Assembly: GCF_003352465.1 (NCBI RefSeq)
Contig: NZ_CP031153.1
Coordinates: forward strand, 1,912,465 to 1,976,464
Source of the DNA: Kordia sp. SMS9
GTDB lineage: Bacteria; Bacteroidota; Bacteroidia; Flavobacteriales; Flavobacteriaceae
Direction: 5' to 3'
DNA: 64,000 nt
Positions 1 to 10,358 of this stretch are shown here, one piece after another (position 1 is the first letter of the stretch; each line of letters starts with the position of its first letter). Both the position numbers and the translations under genes were made by a program. The notes beneath the pieces are model-generated. The model saw only the letters and a list, made by a program, of their open reading frames with translations, made no database searches and was not told the origin of the DNA.

Positions 1-1178
1 AAATTGATAGACCAACAGCAAATCCAGAGAAAATCAAGGAAAAACTTGCTGCAATGAATCTATTGGTAGAAGATTGGGGAGGAAAAATCCAATCGCATGA
101 CATCTCGGCAAAAACTGGATTGGGTGTTACGGAATTACTAGAAAAAGTATTGCTAGAAGCAGAATTATTAGAGCTTCAAGCAAATCCTGATAAAAATGCA
201 GTTGGTACAGTGGTAGAAGCATTCCTTGACAAAGGTCGTGGATATGTATCAACCATTTTAGTCCAAAGCGGAACGCTAAAAATTGGCGACTATCTCTTAG
301 CAGGAAAGCATAGCGGTAAAGTAAAAGCAATGTTTGACGAGCGTGGAAAGAAAGTCAAAGCAGCCAATCCGTCAACACCAGTTTCGGTACTTGGTTTAGA
401 TGGAGCGCCGCAAGCAGGTGATAAGTTCAATGTATTTGAAGACGAAAAAGATGCCAAGCAAATTGCTGCAAAACGTACGCAATTACTACGTGAGCAATCT
501 GTAAGAACGCAACGTAGAACTACGTTAGGTGATATTGGTAGAAGAATCAAAATTGGAGACTTTAAAGAATTAAACATCATTCTAAAAGGTGATGTGGATG
601 GTTCTGTGGAAGCCTTGACAGATTCATTCCAAAAACTATCTACGGAAGAAATTGAAGTAAAAATCATTCACAAAGCAGTTGGTGCTATTACAGAAAGTGA
701 TGTATTATTAGCAACCGCTTCAGACGCGATTATCATCGGATTTAACGTACGACCAGCTGGAAATGCGCGAATGGTGGCTGATAAAGAAGAAATTGATATC
801 AGAACATACTCAATCATCTATGATGCTATCAACGATGTAAAAGACGCGATGGAAGGCTTATTGTCGCCAGAAATGAAAGAAGAAATCACAGGTAACGCTG
901 AAATTAGAGAAACATTCAAAATCTCTAAAATTGGTACCATTGCTGGATGTATGGTGACAGATGGTAAGATTTTCAGAAACTCTAACATCCGATTAATTCG
1001 TGATGGAGTAGTTATCTATACAGGAGAGTTGGCTTCGTTAAAACGTTTCAAAGACGATGTAAAAGAAGTGAGCAAAGGATACGATTGTGGATTGCAAGTT
1101 AAAAATTACAACGACATCAAAGAAGGTGACATTGTAGAAGCATTCCAAGAAGTAGCTGTCAAGAAAAAGCTAAAATAA
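1..1178 (+). CDS. infB: Translation initiation factor IF-2 (3' part)
   Basis: Cytoplasmic GTPase that places initiator fMet-tRNA on the 30S subunit and promotes subunit joining. Only the last 391 codons are here; the first full codon is at position 3. The visible protein starts inside the G4 guanine-specificity motif (IDRPTANP, the end of an NKID-type motif), continues through the G5 region (ISAKTG), then covers the beta-barrel domain, the linker domain ([13 protein letters not shown]) and the C-terminal fMet-tRNA-binding domain ([13 protein letters not shown]). The in-frame ATG at 54 is internal, because the codons before it are conserved IF-2 sequence. The gene ends at a palindromic terminator shared with the convergent SPOR gene. 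G1 to G3 lie outside the window. Confidence 0.97.
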   Translation, partial: IDRPTANPEKIKEKLAAMNLLVEDWGGKIQSHDISAKTGLGVTELLEKVLLEAELLELQANPDKNAVGTVVEAFLDKGRGYVSTILVQSGTLKIGDYLLAGKHSGKVKAMFDERGKKVKAANPSTPVSVLGLDGAPQAGDKFNVFEDEKDAKQIAAKRTQLLREQSVRTQRRTTLGDIGRRIKIGDFKELNIILKGDVDGSVEALTDSFQKLSTEEIEVKIIHKAVGAITESDVLLATASDAIIIGFNVRPAGNARMVADKEEIDIRTYSIIYDAINDVKDAMEGLLSPEMKEEITGNAEIRETFKISKIGTIAGCMVTDGKIFRNSNIRLIRDGVVIYTGELASLKRFKDDVKEVSKGYDCGLQVKNYNDIKEGDIVEAFQEVAVKKKLK

Positions 1179-1200
1179 AAGCTACATAACATATACAACA

Positions 1201-1232
1201 AAAAAAAGGATCGCAATTGCGATCCTTTTTTT
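1201..1232. terminator. Bidirectional terminator between infB and the SPOR gene
   Basis: A perfect 18-base palindrome (GGATCGCAATTGCGATCC, 1208-1225) is flanked by A7 on the left and T7 on the right, so it reads as an intrinsic terminator on both strands. It lies between two convergent genes, 30 bp from the infB stop and 20 bp from the stop of the minus-strand gene. Confidence 0.9.
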
Positions 1233-1251
1233 ATATAATTACATCAAAAAA

Positions 1252-1656
1252 TTACTTCTTCTTTTTCTTTTTTGGAGGTGTAAAAATAAACGCATTTGGA
1301 AACGTTTCTTTCACTTCAATCAAATAGCGTTCGGCTTCCAAACTAGTTCTAAAATTTCCAATCCAAACTTTATAATTTGGCGTTTCAAATTTAATATTTG
1401 TCGGGATATCTTTATATTTTGCTTCAAACTTCAGCTTCACCTTTTCTGCATTGCGAAGATTTCCATTAAAAATTTGAATCTTCAAGCGGTTGTCATTATC
1501 GGTCTCTTTATTAATTTCCTTCTGAAATGTAAGTAATTTGTCAATTTTAGGGTCTTTTGAAATAGAAATCTTACCTTCCTGTCCAAAGGTATTTTTTGTA
1601 TAAAAAAATGTCAAAAAAAGTAAACAAAAACATGTTTTTTTCGCTAAAAATCTCAT
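1252..1656 (-). CDS. SPOR-domain periplasmic protein
   Basis: A 134-residue exported protein. An N-terminal signal peptide (about residues 1-25, ending FGQ) is followed by a short linker and a C-terminal SPOR-type domain (about 55-127) with the usual pattern LKIQIFNG ... KVWIGNFRTSLEAERYL. SPOR domains bind glycan strands denuded of stem peptides at division sites; that role is inferred from the family and is not specific to this protein. The protein ends in PPKKKKKK, a basic tail encoded by an A-rich tract, perhaps for wall or membrane contact. It is transcribed toward infB and shares its terminator. Confidence 0.8.
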   Translation of the reverse strand: MRFLAKKTCFCLLFLTFFYTKNTFGQEGKISISKDPKIDKLLTFQKEINKETDNDNRLKIQIFNGNLRNAEKVKLKFEAKYKDIPTNIKFETPNYKVWIGNFRTSLEAERYLIEVKETFPNAFIFTPPKKKKKK

Positions 1657-1779
1657 AATGATGTAGTTTTGTGCAAATGTAAAATAACCTAACGAACTTA
1701 GGCGTAAAAATATTATTTAGAATTACTATAAATTACAAATTAAGAGTTCAGTATAATTTCGCAAATTCACCGCGATTTG

Positions 1780-1787
1780 TATTTTTG
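1780..1787 (+). promoter_or_regulatory. Candidate -7 element for the act-cox operon
   Basis: TATTTTTG matches the Bacteroidota -7 consensus TAnnTTTG, 81 bp before the actA start. No clear TTG lies at -33. The implied leader (about 1795-1867) can form nested stems GCACGA/TCGTGC (1804-1809 with 1840-1845) and CTATG/CATAG (1814-1818 with 1829-1833). Confidence 0.4.
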
Positions 1788-1867
1788 CTCAAATTTGGAA
1801 TAAGCACGAAACTCTATGGCGTAAACTACATAGAAAAAATCGTGCCAAATTAAGAAGACTTTAAGAT

Positions 1868-3169
1868 ATGAAAAAGGTGAATCGCCGCAATTCAATTTCA
1901 AGAATTTTAGGAACCGCACTAGCGCTCATGTTAGTATTTTCAACTGTTGCATTTGCGCAAGATGAAGCAGCAATACAAGCAGGTGAAAAGTTATTCAAAG
2001 CCAACTGTGCAGCTTGTCATAAAATGGATGCTATGTCAACTGGTCCAGCACTTCGTGGTGTGGAGGCTCGTTTGGATGAAGATGAAGGATTAGGAAGAGA
2101 GTGGTTGTACAAGTGGATTAAAAATAGTTCTGGTTTAATCAAGTCAGGAGATCCGTATGCTGTAAAGGTGTACGAGCAATACAACAAGCGTCAAATGACA
2201 GCATTTCCAACGTTGTCAAATGAAGATATTGATAATATTCTAGCATACACAGCGCAGGAGAAAACAACGCCTCCGCCTCCGCCACCAATTGAAGGTGGTG
2301 GTGTTCCAGCAGAAGCAGGAGTATCAACACAAGTTGTATTAGTTGCTTTAATCGTGTTATTCGGATTGTTAGCATTGGGATTAATCTTAGTGAGAAAAAC
2401 ATTAAGAAGATTTGCTATAGCTAATGGAACAATCAATCTTGAAGAAGAAATAAAAAGACCTTCAATATGGAAAGCATTTGTTCAAAACCAATTCTTGGTG
2501 TTTGTAACTACAGTTTTCTTCTTGTTAGGTTCTGCATATTTCGCGTATGGATATCTCATGCAAATCGGAATTGATCAAGGATACGAGCCAATTCAGCCAA
2601 TACATTACTCGCACAGAATTCACGCAGGTGTCAATAAAATAGAATGTAAATACTGTCACTCTTCTGCAAGAGTAAGTAAGCATTCAGGAATTCCTTCGCT
2701 TAACGTTTGTATGAACTGTCACAAAAACATCGCGAATGTATCGGATGATGTGAAGCAAGAAGGAATTACACAATACGGTGTTGACTACAACAAAGAAATT
2801 GAAAAATTATACGAAGCTGTCGGTTGGGATCCAGCACAGCAAGAATACGTGAATGAGCCAAAGCCAGTAAAATGGATTCGTATTCATAACTTGCCAGACT
2901 TTGTATACTTCAATCACTCGCAGCACGTGTCGGTGGCAGGAGTTGAATGTCAAACATGTCATGGTGAAATTCAAGAAATGGAAATTGTAGCGCAACATTC
3001 TCCATTAACCATGGGATGGTGTATCAATTGTCACAGAGAAACCAATGTGAATTTCAAAGGCAATGCGTACTATGAAAAAATTCACGAGCAGTTAAAAGAT
3101 AAATATGGTGTTGAAGCGTTCAAAGCAGCTGAAATGGGTGCGTTAGAATGTGGTAAATGTCACTATTAA
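1868..3169 (+). CDS. actA: Alternative complex III subunit ActA, six-heme cytochrome c
   Basis: Periplasmic multiheme c-type cytochrome of alternative complex III, which oxidises quinol and passes electrons to the terminal oxidase. The 433-residue protein has a signal peptide (about 1-30, ending FAQ), a monoheme domain with CAACH at 47-51, a Pro-rich linker (about 132-140), two membrane segments (about 152-175 and 200-230), and a C-terminal pentaheme domain with CxxCH at 260, 281, 361, 385 and 428. The last motif (CGKCH) ends one residue before the C-terminus. The family core is pentaheme, so the N-terminal monoheme domain is an added module. First gene of a tight operon; actB follows after 33 bp. 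Confidence 0.93.
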   Translation: MKKVNRRNSISRILGTALALMLVFSTVAFAQDEAAIQAGEKLFKANCAACHKMDAMSTGPALRGVEARLDEDEGLGREWLYKWIKNSSGLIKSGDPYAVKVYEQYNKRQMTAFPTLSNEDIDNILAYTAQEKTTPPPPPPIEGGGVPAEAGVSTQVVLVALIVLFGLLALGLILVRKTLRRFAIANGTINLEEEIKRPSIWKAFVQNQFLVFVTTVFFLLGSAYFAYGYLMQIGIDQGYEPIQPIHYSHRIHAGVNKIECKYCHSSARVSKHSGIPSLNVCMNCHKNIANVSDDVKQEGITQYGVDYNKEIEKLYEAVGWDPAQQEYVNEPKPVKWIRIHNLPDFVYFNHSQHVSVAGVECQTCHGEIQEMEIVAQHSPLTMGWCINCHRETNVNFKGNAYYEKIHEQLKDKYGVEAFKAAEMGALECGKCHY

Positions 3170-3202
3170 TATTAATCAAGAAGCTAATTTTATATATATA
3201 AT

Positions 3203-6200
3203 ATGGCATCAAACAAGAAATACTGGAAAAGTGTTGAGGAGCTAAATGAAAATAGTTCTATTGTTGAGGCACTTAGACAGAATGAGTTTGTAGAAGAAGT
3301 TCCTGTAGATGAGTTCTTGGGAGACAAAGAAACCTTAGAGTCTTCTTCAACTTCTCGTAGAGACTTTCTTAAATACGTTGGTTTTAGTACAGCCGCAGCA
3401 ACATTAGCTGCCTGTGAAGGACCAGTGATCAAATCTATTCCTTATGTAATACAGCCAGAAACAATCATTCCGGGTGTGGCAGATTTCTATGCAACAACAA
3501 TTGCAGATGGATATGATTTTGCAAGTATCTTAATCAAAACGAGAGAAGGTCGTCCAATCAAAGTTGAAAATAACAAAGAAGCGACTACGAAAGGAAGTGC
3601 AAATGCAAGAGTGCATGCGTCTGTGCTATCTTTATATGATAGCATGCGTGTAAAAGCGCCAAAAATTGATGGTAAAGATACTTCTTGGGAAACATTTGAT
3701 GCTGAAGTTGGTCAAAAACTAACTCAAATCAGTGCTTCTGGAAAACAACTTGTTTTACTTACGCAAACTTTTGCAAGTCCTTCTGTCGCTAAATTGGTAG
3801 GGGAATTTTCTGCGAAATTTGGAAACGTACAACATATAGTATATGATGCGGTTTCTGAATCTACTGCGTTGGATGCGTTTGAAGCTACATACGGAGAAAG
3901 AGCCTTAGCGGATTACGATTTTTCTAAAGCAGCAGTAATTGTATCTGTCGGAGCTGATATCTTAGGAGATTGGCAAGGTGGTGGATATGATGATGGTTAT
4001 GCGAAAGGAAGAATTCCACACGGGAAAAAAGGACATAAAAAAATGTCAAGACACGTTCAGTTTGAGTCAAACATGACGTTGTCTGGAGCAAATGCTGACA
4101 AACGTGTTCCGTTAACTGCTGCAGATCAAAAAGTGGCACTCGCAAAAATTTATGCTGGTGTTACTGGAAATTCGGTTTCTGGTAGAAAATTAGCAGACAA
4201 TGTTGAAAGTGCCATCAAAAATGCAGTTGGTCAACTAAAACAAGCAGGTTCAAAAGGAGTTGTAGTTACAGGAATCAATGATGTAGCTGCACAAAGCTTA
4301 GTGCTGGCAATCAATGAAGCACTTGGGAGTGAAGTGTTTGATAAAACTGCGCCAAGAAAAACAAGACAAGGAAATGACAAAGCCGTAGCAAAATTAATCA
4401 GCGATATGAAAGCTGGTGCTGTTGGCGGAATCATCATGGCAGGAGTAAATCCTGTATATACATTAGCAAACGGAGACGAATTTGCAGAAAGCTTAAAAGG
4501 GTTAGATTTAGCAGTAACCTTCACGCAAAAAGAAGATGAAACTGCTATCAATACGAAATATATTGCTGCAGCTCCGCATTACCTAGAATCTTGGGGAGAT
4601 GTAGAGATTAAAAAAGGTCATTACAGCATCATACAGCCAACAATTCGTCCATTATTTGATACAAAACAATTTCAAGACGCTTTATTACAGTGGACTGGAA
4701 ATGACAAAACATATTACGAATACTTGCGTGCAACTTGGGCTGCCGACATTTTAGGAGGAACTTCTTGGAATCAAGCAGTGCATGACGGCGTATTCAAAGC
4801 AACAGCAACTGTAACTTTAGCTGATGAAGCAACTGCTGCTATTGAAGAAGCAGACGCGTCAGAAGAAACTGAAGCTCCAGTAGCAATGGATGTTTCTGCA
4901 CAAGCTAGAAAATTAGCAAGCACTGCAGCAGCTTCAGGAATGGAGTTAGCATTGTATACAAAAACAGGAATGGGAGACGGACAGCAAGCAAATAATCCTT
5001 GGTTGCAAGAATTCCCTGATCCAATTACCAGAGCTTCTTGGGACAACTACTTAACAGTTTCTCAAGCAGACGCAGAAGCAAAAGGATTGAAAAACTGGAA
5101 TGTTGCCAATGGAGGTTTAAATGGTTCGTACGTAAACATCACTGTAAACGGAAAAACGATTGAAAATGTTCCTGTAATCATTCAGCCAGGGCAAGCACCT
5201 GGAACGGTTGGTTTAGCATTAGGATATGGTAAAACAACAGGAATCAAAAAAGAAATGCAAACAGGTGTGAACGCTTATAAAGTATACAATAACTTTAGTA
5301 GTGTTCAAAATGTTTCTGTAGAAGCAGTTGGTGGCGAGCATGAATTTGCATGTGTTCAGTTGCACAATACCTTAATGGGTAGAGGTGACATCGTCAAAGA
5401 AACTACCTTAGAAGTATTCAATACAGAACATTACCGTGAGTGGAATCCGATGCCACACGTATCGCGTGATCATGAAATGATTGATGCCACAGATGCGCGT
5501 GCAGATATGTGGGATGAGTTCGATCGTTCAATTGGACACCATTTCAACTTATCAATTGACTTAAATGCATGTACAGGATGTGGTGCATGTGTAATTGCAT
5601 GTCACGCAGAAAACAACGTACCTGTAGTTGGTAAAACAGAAGTAAGAAGAAGTAGAGATATGCACTGGTTGCGTATTGATAGATATTACTCATCAGCAGA
5701 CACTTTTAAAGGTGATGTTGATAAGAAAGATGATATGAGCGGATTGTTTGGTGAAAAAGGATCATTAGGTGGTTTCCTTGAAATGGAAAGTCCAGCAACA
5801 AATCCTCAAGTAGCTTTTCAACCTGTAATGTGTCAGCACTGTAACCATGCACCATGTGAAACAGTTTGTCCAGTAGCGGCAACATCACACGGACGTCAAG
5901 GACAAAACCACATGGCTTACAACCGTTGTGTAGGAACACGTTACTGTGCAAACAACTGTCCATACAAAGTACGTCGTTTCAACTGGTTCTTATACAATAA
6001 GAATGATGAGTTTGATTATCACATGAATGACGATTTAGGTCGTATGGTATTAAACCCAGATGTAGTTGTACGTTCAAGAGGTGTTATGGAAAAATGTTCT
6101 ATGTGTATTCAAAAAACACAAAAAACAATCTTGGATGCAAAACGTGAAGGTCGCCAAATTAAAGATGGTGAATTCCAAACAGCCTGTTCTGCTGCGTGTA

Positions 6201-6355
6201 GTTCTGGAGCAATGGTATTCGGTGATTTAAACGATACATCAAGTAAAGTTGCTGAATTGCATGAAGATGAACGTATGTATCACTTGCTGGAGCATGTAGG
6301 AACAAAACCAAATGTACAGTATCACGTAAAAGTGAGAAACACGAAAGAAGCATAA
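3203..6355 (+). CDS. actB: Alternative complex III subunit ActB (molybdopterin-fold/iron-sulfur fusion)
   Basis: Periplasmic iron-sulfur subunit of alternative complex III (1050 residues). A polar leader of about 50 residues precedes a twin-arginine signal (SRRDFLK, 51-57) whose hydrophobic stretch ends in a lipobox-like LAAC with Cys71, suggesting Tat export and possible lipid anchoring. Residues about 80-740 resemble the molybdopterin oxidoreductase fold; in ActB this part holds no cofactor by family knowledge. The C-terminal 260 residues are ferredoxin-like, with cysteine clusters [11 protein letters not shown] (from about 790), [24 protein letters not shown] and CSMC...CSAAC, fitting the [4Fe-4S]/[3Fe-4S] chain to the ActA hemes. 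It lies between actA and actC with short gaps. Confidence 0.93.
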   Translation: MASNKKYWKSVEELNENSSIVEALRQNEFVEEVPVDEFLGDKETLESSSTSRRDFLKYVGFSTAAATLAACEGPVIKSIPYVIQPETIIPGVADFYATTIADGYDFASILIKTREGRPIKVENNKEATTKGSANARVHASVLSLYDSMRVKAPKIDGKDTSWETFDAEVGQKLTQISASGKQLVLLTQTFASPSVAKLVGEFSAKFGNVQHIVYDAVSESTALDAFEATYGERALADYDFSKAAVIVSVGADILGDWQGGGYDDGYAKGRIPHGKKGHKKMSRHVQFESNMTLSGANADKRVPLTAADQKVALAKIYAGVTGNSVSGRKLADNVESAIKNAVGQLKQAGSKGVVVTGINDVAAQSLVLAINEALGSEVFDKTAPRKTRQGNDKAVAKLISDMKAGAVGGIIMAGVNPVYTLANGDEFAESLKGLDLAVTFTQKEDETAINTKYIAAAPHYLESWGDVEIKKGHYSIIQPTIRPLFDTKQFQDALLQWTGNDKTYYEYLRATWAADILGGTSWNQAVHDGVFKATATVTLADEATAAIEEADASEETEAPVAMDVSAQARKLASTAAASGMELALYTKTGMGDGQQANNPWLQEFPDPITRASWDNYLTVSQADAEAKGLKNWNVANGGLNGSYVNITVNGKTIENVPVIIQPGQAPGTVGLALGYGKTTGIKKEMQTGVNAYKVYNNFSSVQNVSVEAVGGEHEFACVQLHNTLMGRGDIVKETTLEVFNTEHYREWNPMPHVSRDHEMIDATDARADMWDEFDRSIGHHFNLSIDLNACTGCGACVIACHAENNVPVVGKTEVRRSRDMHWLRIDRYYSSADTFKGDVDKKDDMSGLFGEKGSLGGFLEMESPATNPQVAFQPVMCQHCNHAPCETVCPVAATSHGRQGQNHMAYNRCVGTRYCANNCPYKVRRFNWFLYNKNDEFDYHMNDDLGRMVLNPDVVVRSRGVMEKCSMCIQKTQKTILDAKREGRQIKDGEFQTACSAACSSGAMVFGDLNDTSSKVAELHEDERMYHLLEHVGTKPNVQYHVKVRNTKEA

Positions 6356-6389
6356 AAAATAATTAATAAGAAATAATTATAAACTGATT

Positions 6390-7781
6390 ATGGCGTCGCA
6401 TTACGAAGCACCTATAAGAAAACCCTTAGTAACTGGAAACAAATCATATCATGATGTAACTCTTGATATTGTCGCTCCAGTAGAAGGAAAAGCAAATAAG
6501 CAATGGTGGATAGTATTCTCAATTGCTTTGGTAGCATTCCTTTGGGGAATTGGATGTATCATTTATACAATATCTACTGGAATTGGAGTTTGGGGTCTTA
6601 ACAAAACCGTTGGTTGGGCTTGGGATATTACAAACTTTGTATGGTGGGTTGGTATTGGTCACGCAGGAACACTGATTTCTGCCGTACTATTACTATTCCG
6701 TCAAAAGTGGAGAATGGCAATTAACCGTTCTGCGGAAGCCATGACCATTTTCTCAGTAGTACAAGCAGGATTGTTCCCAATCATTCACATGGGACGTCCT
6801 TGGTTAGCATATTGGGTATTGCCAATTCCAAACCAATTTGGATCACTTTGGGTCAACTTTAACTCACCATTACTTTGGGATGTATTTGCGATCTCTACGT
6901 ATCTATCTGTATCATTAGTATTCTGGTGGACAGGTTTATTACCAGATTTCGCTATGATTCGTGATAGAGCTGTAAAGCCTTTCCAAAAGAAAATTTACAG
7001 CCTAGTAAGTTTCGGATGGAGTGGACGCGCAAAAGACTGGCAACGTTTTGAAGAAGTATCTTTAGTATTGGCAGGTTTAGCAACTCCTTTAGTACTTTCG
7101 GTACACACCATTGTATCGTTTGACTTCGCAACGTCAGTTATACCAGGATGGCACACCACGATTTTCCCTCCTTATTTCGTAGCAGGAGCGATTTTCTCAG
7201 GATTTGCCATGGTAAACACCTTATTAATCATTATGCGTAAAGTGTGTAATATGGAAGACTATATTACATTGCAACACATCGAATTGATGAACATTGTAAT
7301 TATGATTACAGGTTCTATCGTAGGATGTGCATATATCACAGAGTTATTTATTGCATGGTATTCAGGAGTAGAATATGAGCAATATGCGTTCTTAAACAGA
7401 GCAACTGGACCTTACTGGTGGGCATATTGGGCAATGATGACGTGTAATGTATTCTCGCCGCAATTTATGTGGTCTAAGAAATTAAGAACAAGTATTATGT
7501 TCTCTTTCATCATCTCTATTGTTGTAAACATTGGAATGTGGTTTGAGCGTTTTGTAATTATTGTAACGTCATTGCACAGAGATTACCTTCCATCATCATG
7601 GACGATGTTCTCACCAACGTTTGTCGACATAGGAATATTTATTGGTACGATTGGTTTCTTCTTTGTATTGTTCTTACTATATTCAAGAACATTCCCTGTA
7701 ATTGCACAGGCGGAAGTAAAATCGATCTTAAAATCATCAGGAGAAAAATATAAAAAACTAAGAGACGGTAATCATGAGTAG
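6390..7781 (+). CDS. actC: Alternative complex III subunit ActC, NrfD-like quinol-site subunit
   Basis: Polytopic inner-membrane protein of the NrfD/PsrC family (463 residues, about ten hydrophobic segments starting near residue 40). In alternative complex III, ActC is the membrane subunit thought to bind menaquinol next to the ActB iron-sulfur clusters. Family-type stretches include VGIGHAGTLISAVLLL and IHMGRPWLAYW. The start ATG at 6390 is 34 bp after actB. Its 3' end overlaps actD by 8 bp, so the two are likely translationally coupled. The paralogous subunit ActF is encoded three genes downstream. Confidence 0.92.
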   Translation: MASHYEAPIRKPLVTGNKSYHDVTLDIVAPVEGKANKQWWIVFSIALVAFLWGIGCIIYTISTGIGVWGLNKTVGWAWDITNFVWWVGIGHAGTLISAVLLLFRQKWRMAINRSAEAMTIFSVVQAGLFPIIHMGRPWLAYWVLPIPNQFGSLWVNFNSPLLWDVFAISTYLSVSLVFWWTGLLPDFAMIRDRAVKPFQKKIYSLVSFGWSGRAKDWQRFEEVSLVLAGLATPLVLSVHTIVSFDFATSVIPGWHTTIFPPYFVAGAIFSGFAMVNTLLIIMRKVCNMEDYITLQHIELMNIVIMITGSIVGCAYITELFIAWYSGVEYEQYAFLNRATGPYWWAYWAMMTCNVFSPQFMWSKKLRTSIMFSFIISIVVNIGMWFERFVIIVTSLHRDYLPSSWTMFSPTFVDIGIFIGTIGFFFVLFLLYSRTFPVIAQAEVKSILKSSGEKYKKLRDGNHE

Positions 7782-8301
7782 TAAAGTAATACAAGCAATG
7801 TATATTGATGATGATGTGCTAATGTCCGCAGTGAAAAAAGTACGTCAAGAAAATCATCATATCGAAGAAGTGTACACACCATTTCCTGTACACGGACTAG
7901 ACAAAGCTATGGGATTAGCGCCTACGCGACTTGCCATCACAGCATTCATGTATGGATGTGTTGGATTGGGAGTTGCCATCACCATGATGTACTATATCAT
8001 GATTAAAGATTGGCCGCAAAACATTGGTGGTAAACCAAGTTTTAGTTTCTTAGAAAACATGCCCGCATTCGTGCCGATTATGTTTGAAATGACCGTATTT
8101 TTTGCAGCGCATTTAATGGTAATTACATTTTACTTGCGTAGTAAATTATGGCCATTTAAAGAAGCTGAAAACCCTGATCCAAGAACTACCGACGATCACT
8201 TTTTGATGGAAGTAGCTGTTCAAGGAAATGAAGAAGAATTAAAAGCACTATTACTAGAAACAGGTGCTACAGAAATTAAAGTTACAGAAAAGCCTGAATA
8301 A
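7774..8301 (+). CDS. actD: Alternative complex III subunit ActD (DUF3341)
   Basis: Small membrane subunit (175 residues) with an N-terminal soluble region containing the family pattern YTPFPVHGLDKAMGL, two transmembrane helices (about 48-75 and 95-120) and a C-terminal tail that includes RTTDDHFLMEV. ActD has no cofactor and is a structural subunit of alternative complex III in the inner membrane. The start overlaps the end of actC by 8 bp and actE begins 5 bp after the stop, the tightest part of the operon. Confidence 0.9.
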   Translation: MSSKVIQAMYIDDDVLMSAVKKVRQENHHIEEVYTPFPVHGLDKAMGLAPTRLAITAFMYGCVGLGVAITMMYYIMIKDWPQNIGGKPSFSFLENMPAFVPIMFEMTVFFAAHLMVITFYLRSKLWPFKEAENPDPRTTDDHFLMEVAVQGNEEELKALLLETGATEIKVTEKPE

Positions 8302-8306
8302 GAATT

Positions 8307-8885
8307 ATGAAGAGCCTTATAAAAATAGGAGTTGTTTTCGGAATAGCATTGCTATTGACATCTTGCTTTGATAAATCACAGCCAAACTATCAGTACTTTC
8401 CTAATATGTACGAATCTGTTGGGTATGAAGCATACCAAGAAGTTAAAGGTGTTCCTTACGGAGAATATGCCAAGTATAATATGGAAGCGCAAATTCCTGC
8501 AGACGGAAGTGTAAAAAGAGGTTGGATGCCTTATGAATATGATGATACTAACGAAGGATATGATGCTGCCAAAGCAGAATTAACAAATCCGCTAGCAGAA
8601 ACTGAAGATAACGCAGCAAAGGGTAAAGAACTATACGGACTTTACTGTGCAATCTGTCATGGAAATAAAGGTGACGGACAAGGGCATTTAGCGAAAACTG
8701 AAAAATTCTTAGGAATCCCAAGTTATGATGATGCTGTCAGAGCCATTACGGAAGGTAGTATTTACCATGTATTAATGTATGGTAGAAACAATATGGGATC
8801 ACACGCAAGTCAAATAGATACAAAAGAACGCTGGCAAGTTGTGCAGCATGTATTAAAGTTGAAAGCAGAATTAGAGAAAAAATAA
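8307..8885 (+). CDS. actE: Alternative complex III subunit ActE, monoheme cytochrome c lipoprotein
   Basis: A 192-residue c-type cytochrome anchored to the outer face of the inner membrane. The signal peptide ends in a lipobox (LLTSC, Cys20), and a single heme site CAICH is at 114-118 within LYCAICHGNKGDGQGHL. The expected distal methionine lies in the YGRNNMGSHA region. In alternative complex III, ActE is the monoheme partner of ActA and a likely exit for electrons to the oxidase. It follows actD by 5 bp and precedes actF by 28 bp. Confidence 0.92.
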   Translation: MKSLIKIGVVFGIALLLTSCFDKSQPNYQYFPNMYESVGYEAYQEVKGVPYGEYAKYNMEAQIPADGSVKRGWMPYEYDDTNEGYDAAKAELTNPLAETEDNAAKGKELYGLYCAICHGNKGDGQGHLAKTEKFLGIPSYDDAVRAITEGSIYHVLMYGRNNMGSHASQIDTKERWQVVQHVLKLKAELEKK

Positions 8886-8913
8886 GACCAATAACGATAT
8901 AGAATTATATACA

Positions 8914-10332
8914 ATGTATACGTTTTCAAATAGATTAAGACTTTTTGCAATTATCTCTTTTGTACTTGGAGCTATTATGGTAGCATTTAGCTTCATGAAT
9001 ACGCCTGGTACAGTAGAAGAAATGAAAGCAATGCACGCCGCTCACGGAGATGGACACGGTTCGTCTCATGGAGATGCTTCTCATGCTGATGATAAAACAG
9101 CACATCATAGTGATCATGCAGAAACCGCCGATCATGGAGAGAAATCTCATGACAATGCGCATGGTTCAGCTGATACGCATGGAAAAGATGGAGGTCATCA
9201 CATGAGTCAAGCAGAAAAGGATGAGCATCACTTAGGTCAATTAAAAAACAAGCCTTGGGCAGCCGTATATGTAGCAGCATTCTTTTTTATGATGATTGCA
9301 TTAGGTGTATTAGCATTCTATGCAATACAACGTGCGGCACAAGCAGGTTGGTCACCATTATTATTTAGAGTGATGGAAGGTATTGGGAGTTACATTATCC
9401 CTGGAACAATCATCATGATCATCTTGTTGGTAATGTCTTCATTACATTGGAATCATTTATTTCACTGGATGGAGCCAAGTCTACAAGATCCTTTAAGTGA
9501 CAACTATGACAAGCTTACGGTAGGTAAAAGCGCTTGGTTAAACGAAACTGGATTTATCATAAGAGCAGTAATTTTTAGTTCTATATGGATAGCGTACAGT
9601 GTACTTTCTAGACGCTTCTCCGTAAAACAAGATAACGCAAGCGACAATAGCAACTTTAAGAAAAATTTCAGATTGTCTGCAATATTCTTAGTATTGTTCT
9701 TAATCTCAGAATCAATGATGTCTTGGGATTGGATTATGTCACTTGATCACCACTGGTTCAGCACACTATTCGGATGGTATGTATTTGCAAGTATGTTTGT
9801 GTCTGGAATTACGGTAATTGCCTTAATCACAATCTATCTAAAATCAAAAGGATACCTAGAGCAAGTAAATGATAGTCATTTGCATGATTTAGCAAAATTT
9901 ATGTTCGGTATTAGTATTTTCTGGACATATTTATGGTTCTCTCAATTCATGTTAATCTGGTACTCAAATATTCCTGAAGAAGTAACATATTTCATTACAA
10001 GAATTGACGACTATAATTTACCATTCTTTGGAATGTTAGCATTAAACTTAATATTCCCATTATTAATCTTAATGAATAGTGACTACAAACGATTAAACTG
10101 GGTAATTGTAATTGCAGGAATCATCATTCTTTTTGGACATTATATAGATGTGTTCAATATGGTAATGCCAGCAACAGTAGGAGCAAATTGGTCACTAGGA
10201 TTAGGTGAAATTGGAGCCGTCTTATTATTCTTAGGATTATTCATCTTTGTGGTATTTACCGCATTGACAAAAGCACCATTATTAGCAAAAAGGAATCCGT
10301 TTATTGAAGAAAGTAAACACTTTCATTATTAA
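8914..10332 (+). CDS. actF: Alternative complex III subunit ActF with His-rich insertion
   Basis: Second NrfD-like polytopic subunit of alternative complex III (472 residues). TM1 (about 8-30) is followed by an unusual hydrophilic insertion at about 31-112 that holds 16 histidines between residues 41 and 106, together with many Asp, Ser and Gly. TM2 starts near 113, and the rest is a typical ActF membrane body with stretches such as SLHWNHLFHW and MMSWDWIMSLDHHWF. The insertion looks able to bind metal, but that is inference. The gene lies between actE and coxB with gaps of under 30 bp. Confidence 0.9.
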   Translation: MYTFSNRLRLFAIISFVLGAIMVAFSFMNTPGTVEEMKAMHAAHGDGHGSSHGDASHADDKTAHHSDHAETADHGEKSHDNAHGSADTHGKDGGHHMSQAEKDEHHLGQLKNKPWAAVYVAAFFFMMIALGVLAFYAIQRAAQAGWSPLLFRVMEGIGSYIIPGTIIMIILLVMSSLHWNHLFHWMEPSLQDPLSDNYDKLTVGKSAWLNETGFIIRAVIFSSIWIAYSVLSRRFSVKQDNASDNSNFKKNFRLSAIFLVLFLISESMMSWDWIMSLDHHWFSTLFGWYVFASMFVSGITVIALITIYLKSKGYLEQVNDSHLHDLAKFMFGISIFWTYLWFSQFMLIWYSNIPEEVTYFITRIDDYNLPFFGMLALNLIFPLLILMNSDYKRLNWVIVIAGIIILFGHYIDVFNMVMPATVGANWSLGLGEIGAVLLFLGLFIFVVFTALTKAPLLAKRNPFIEESKHFHY

Positions 10333-10358
10333 TTAATTTCAAAACAGTATAAAATACG

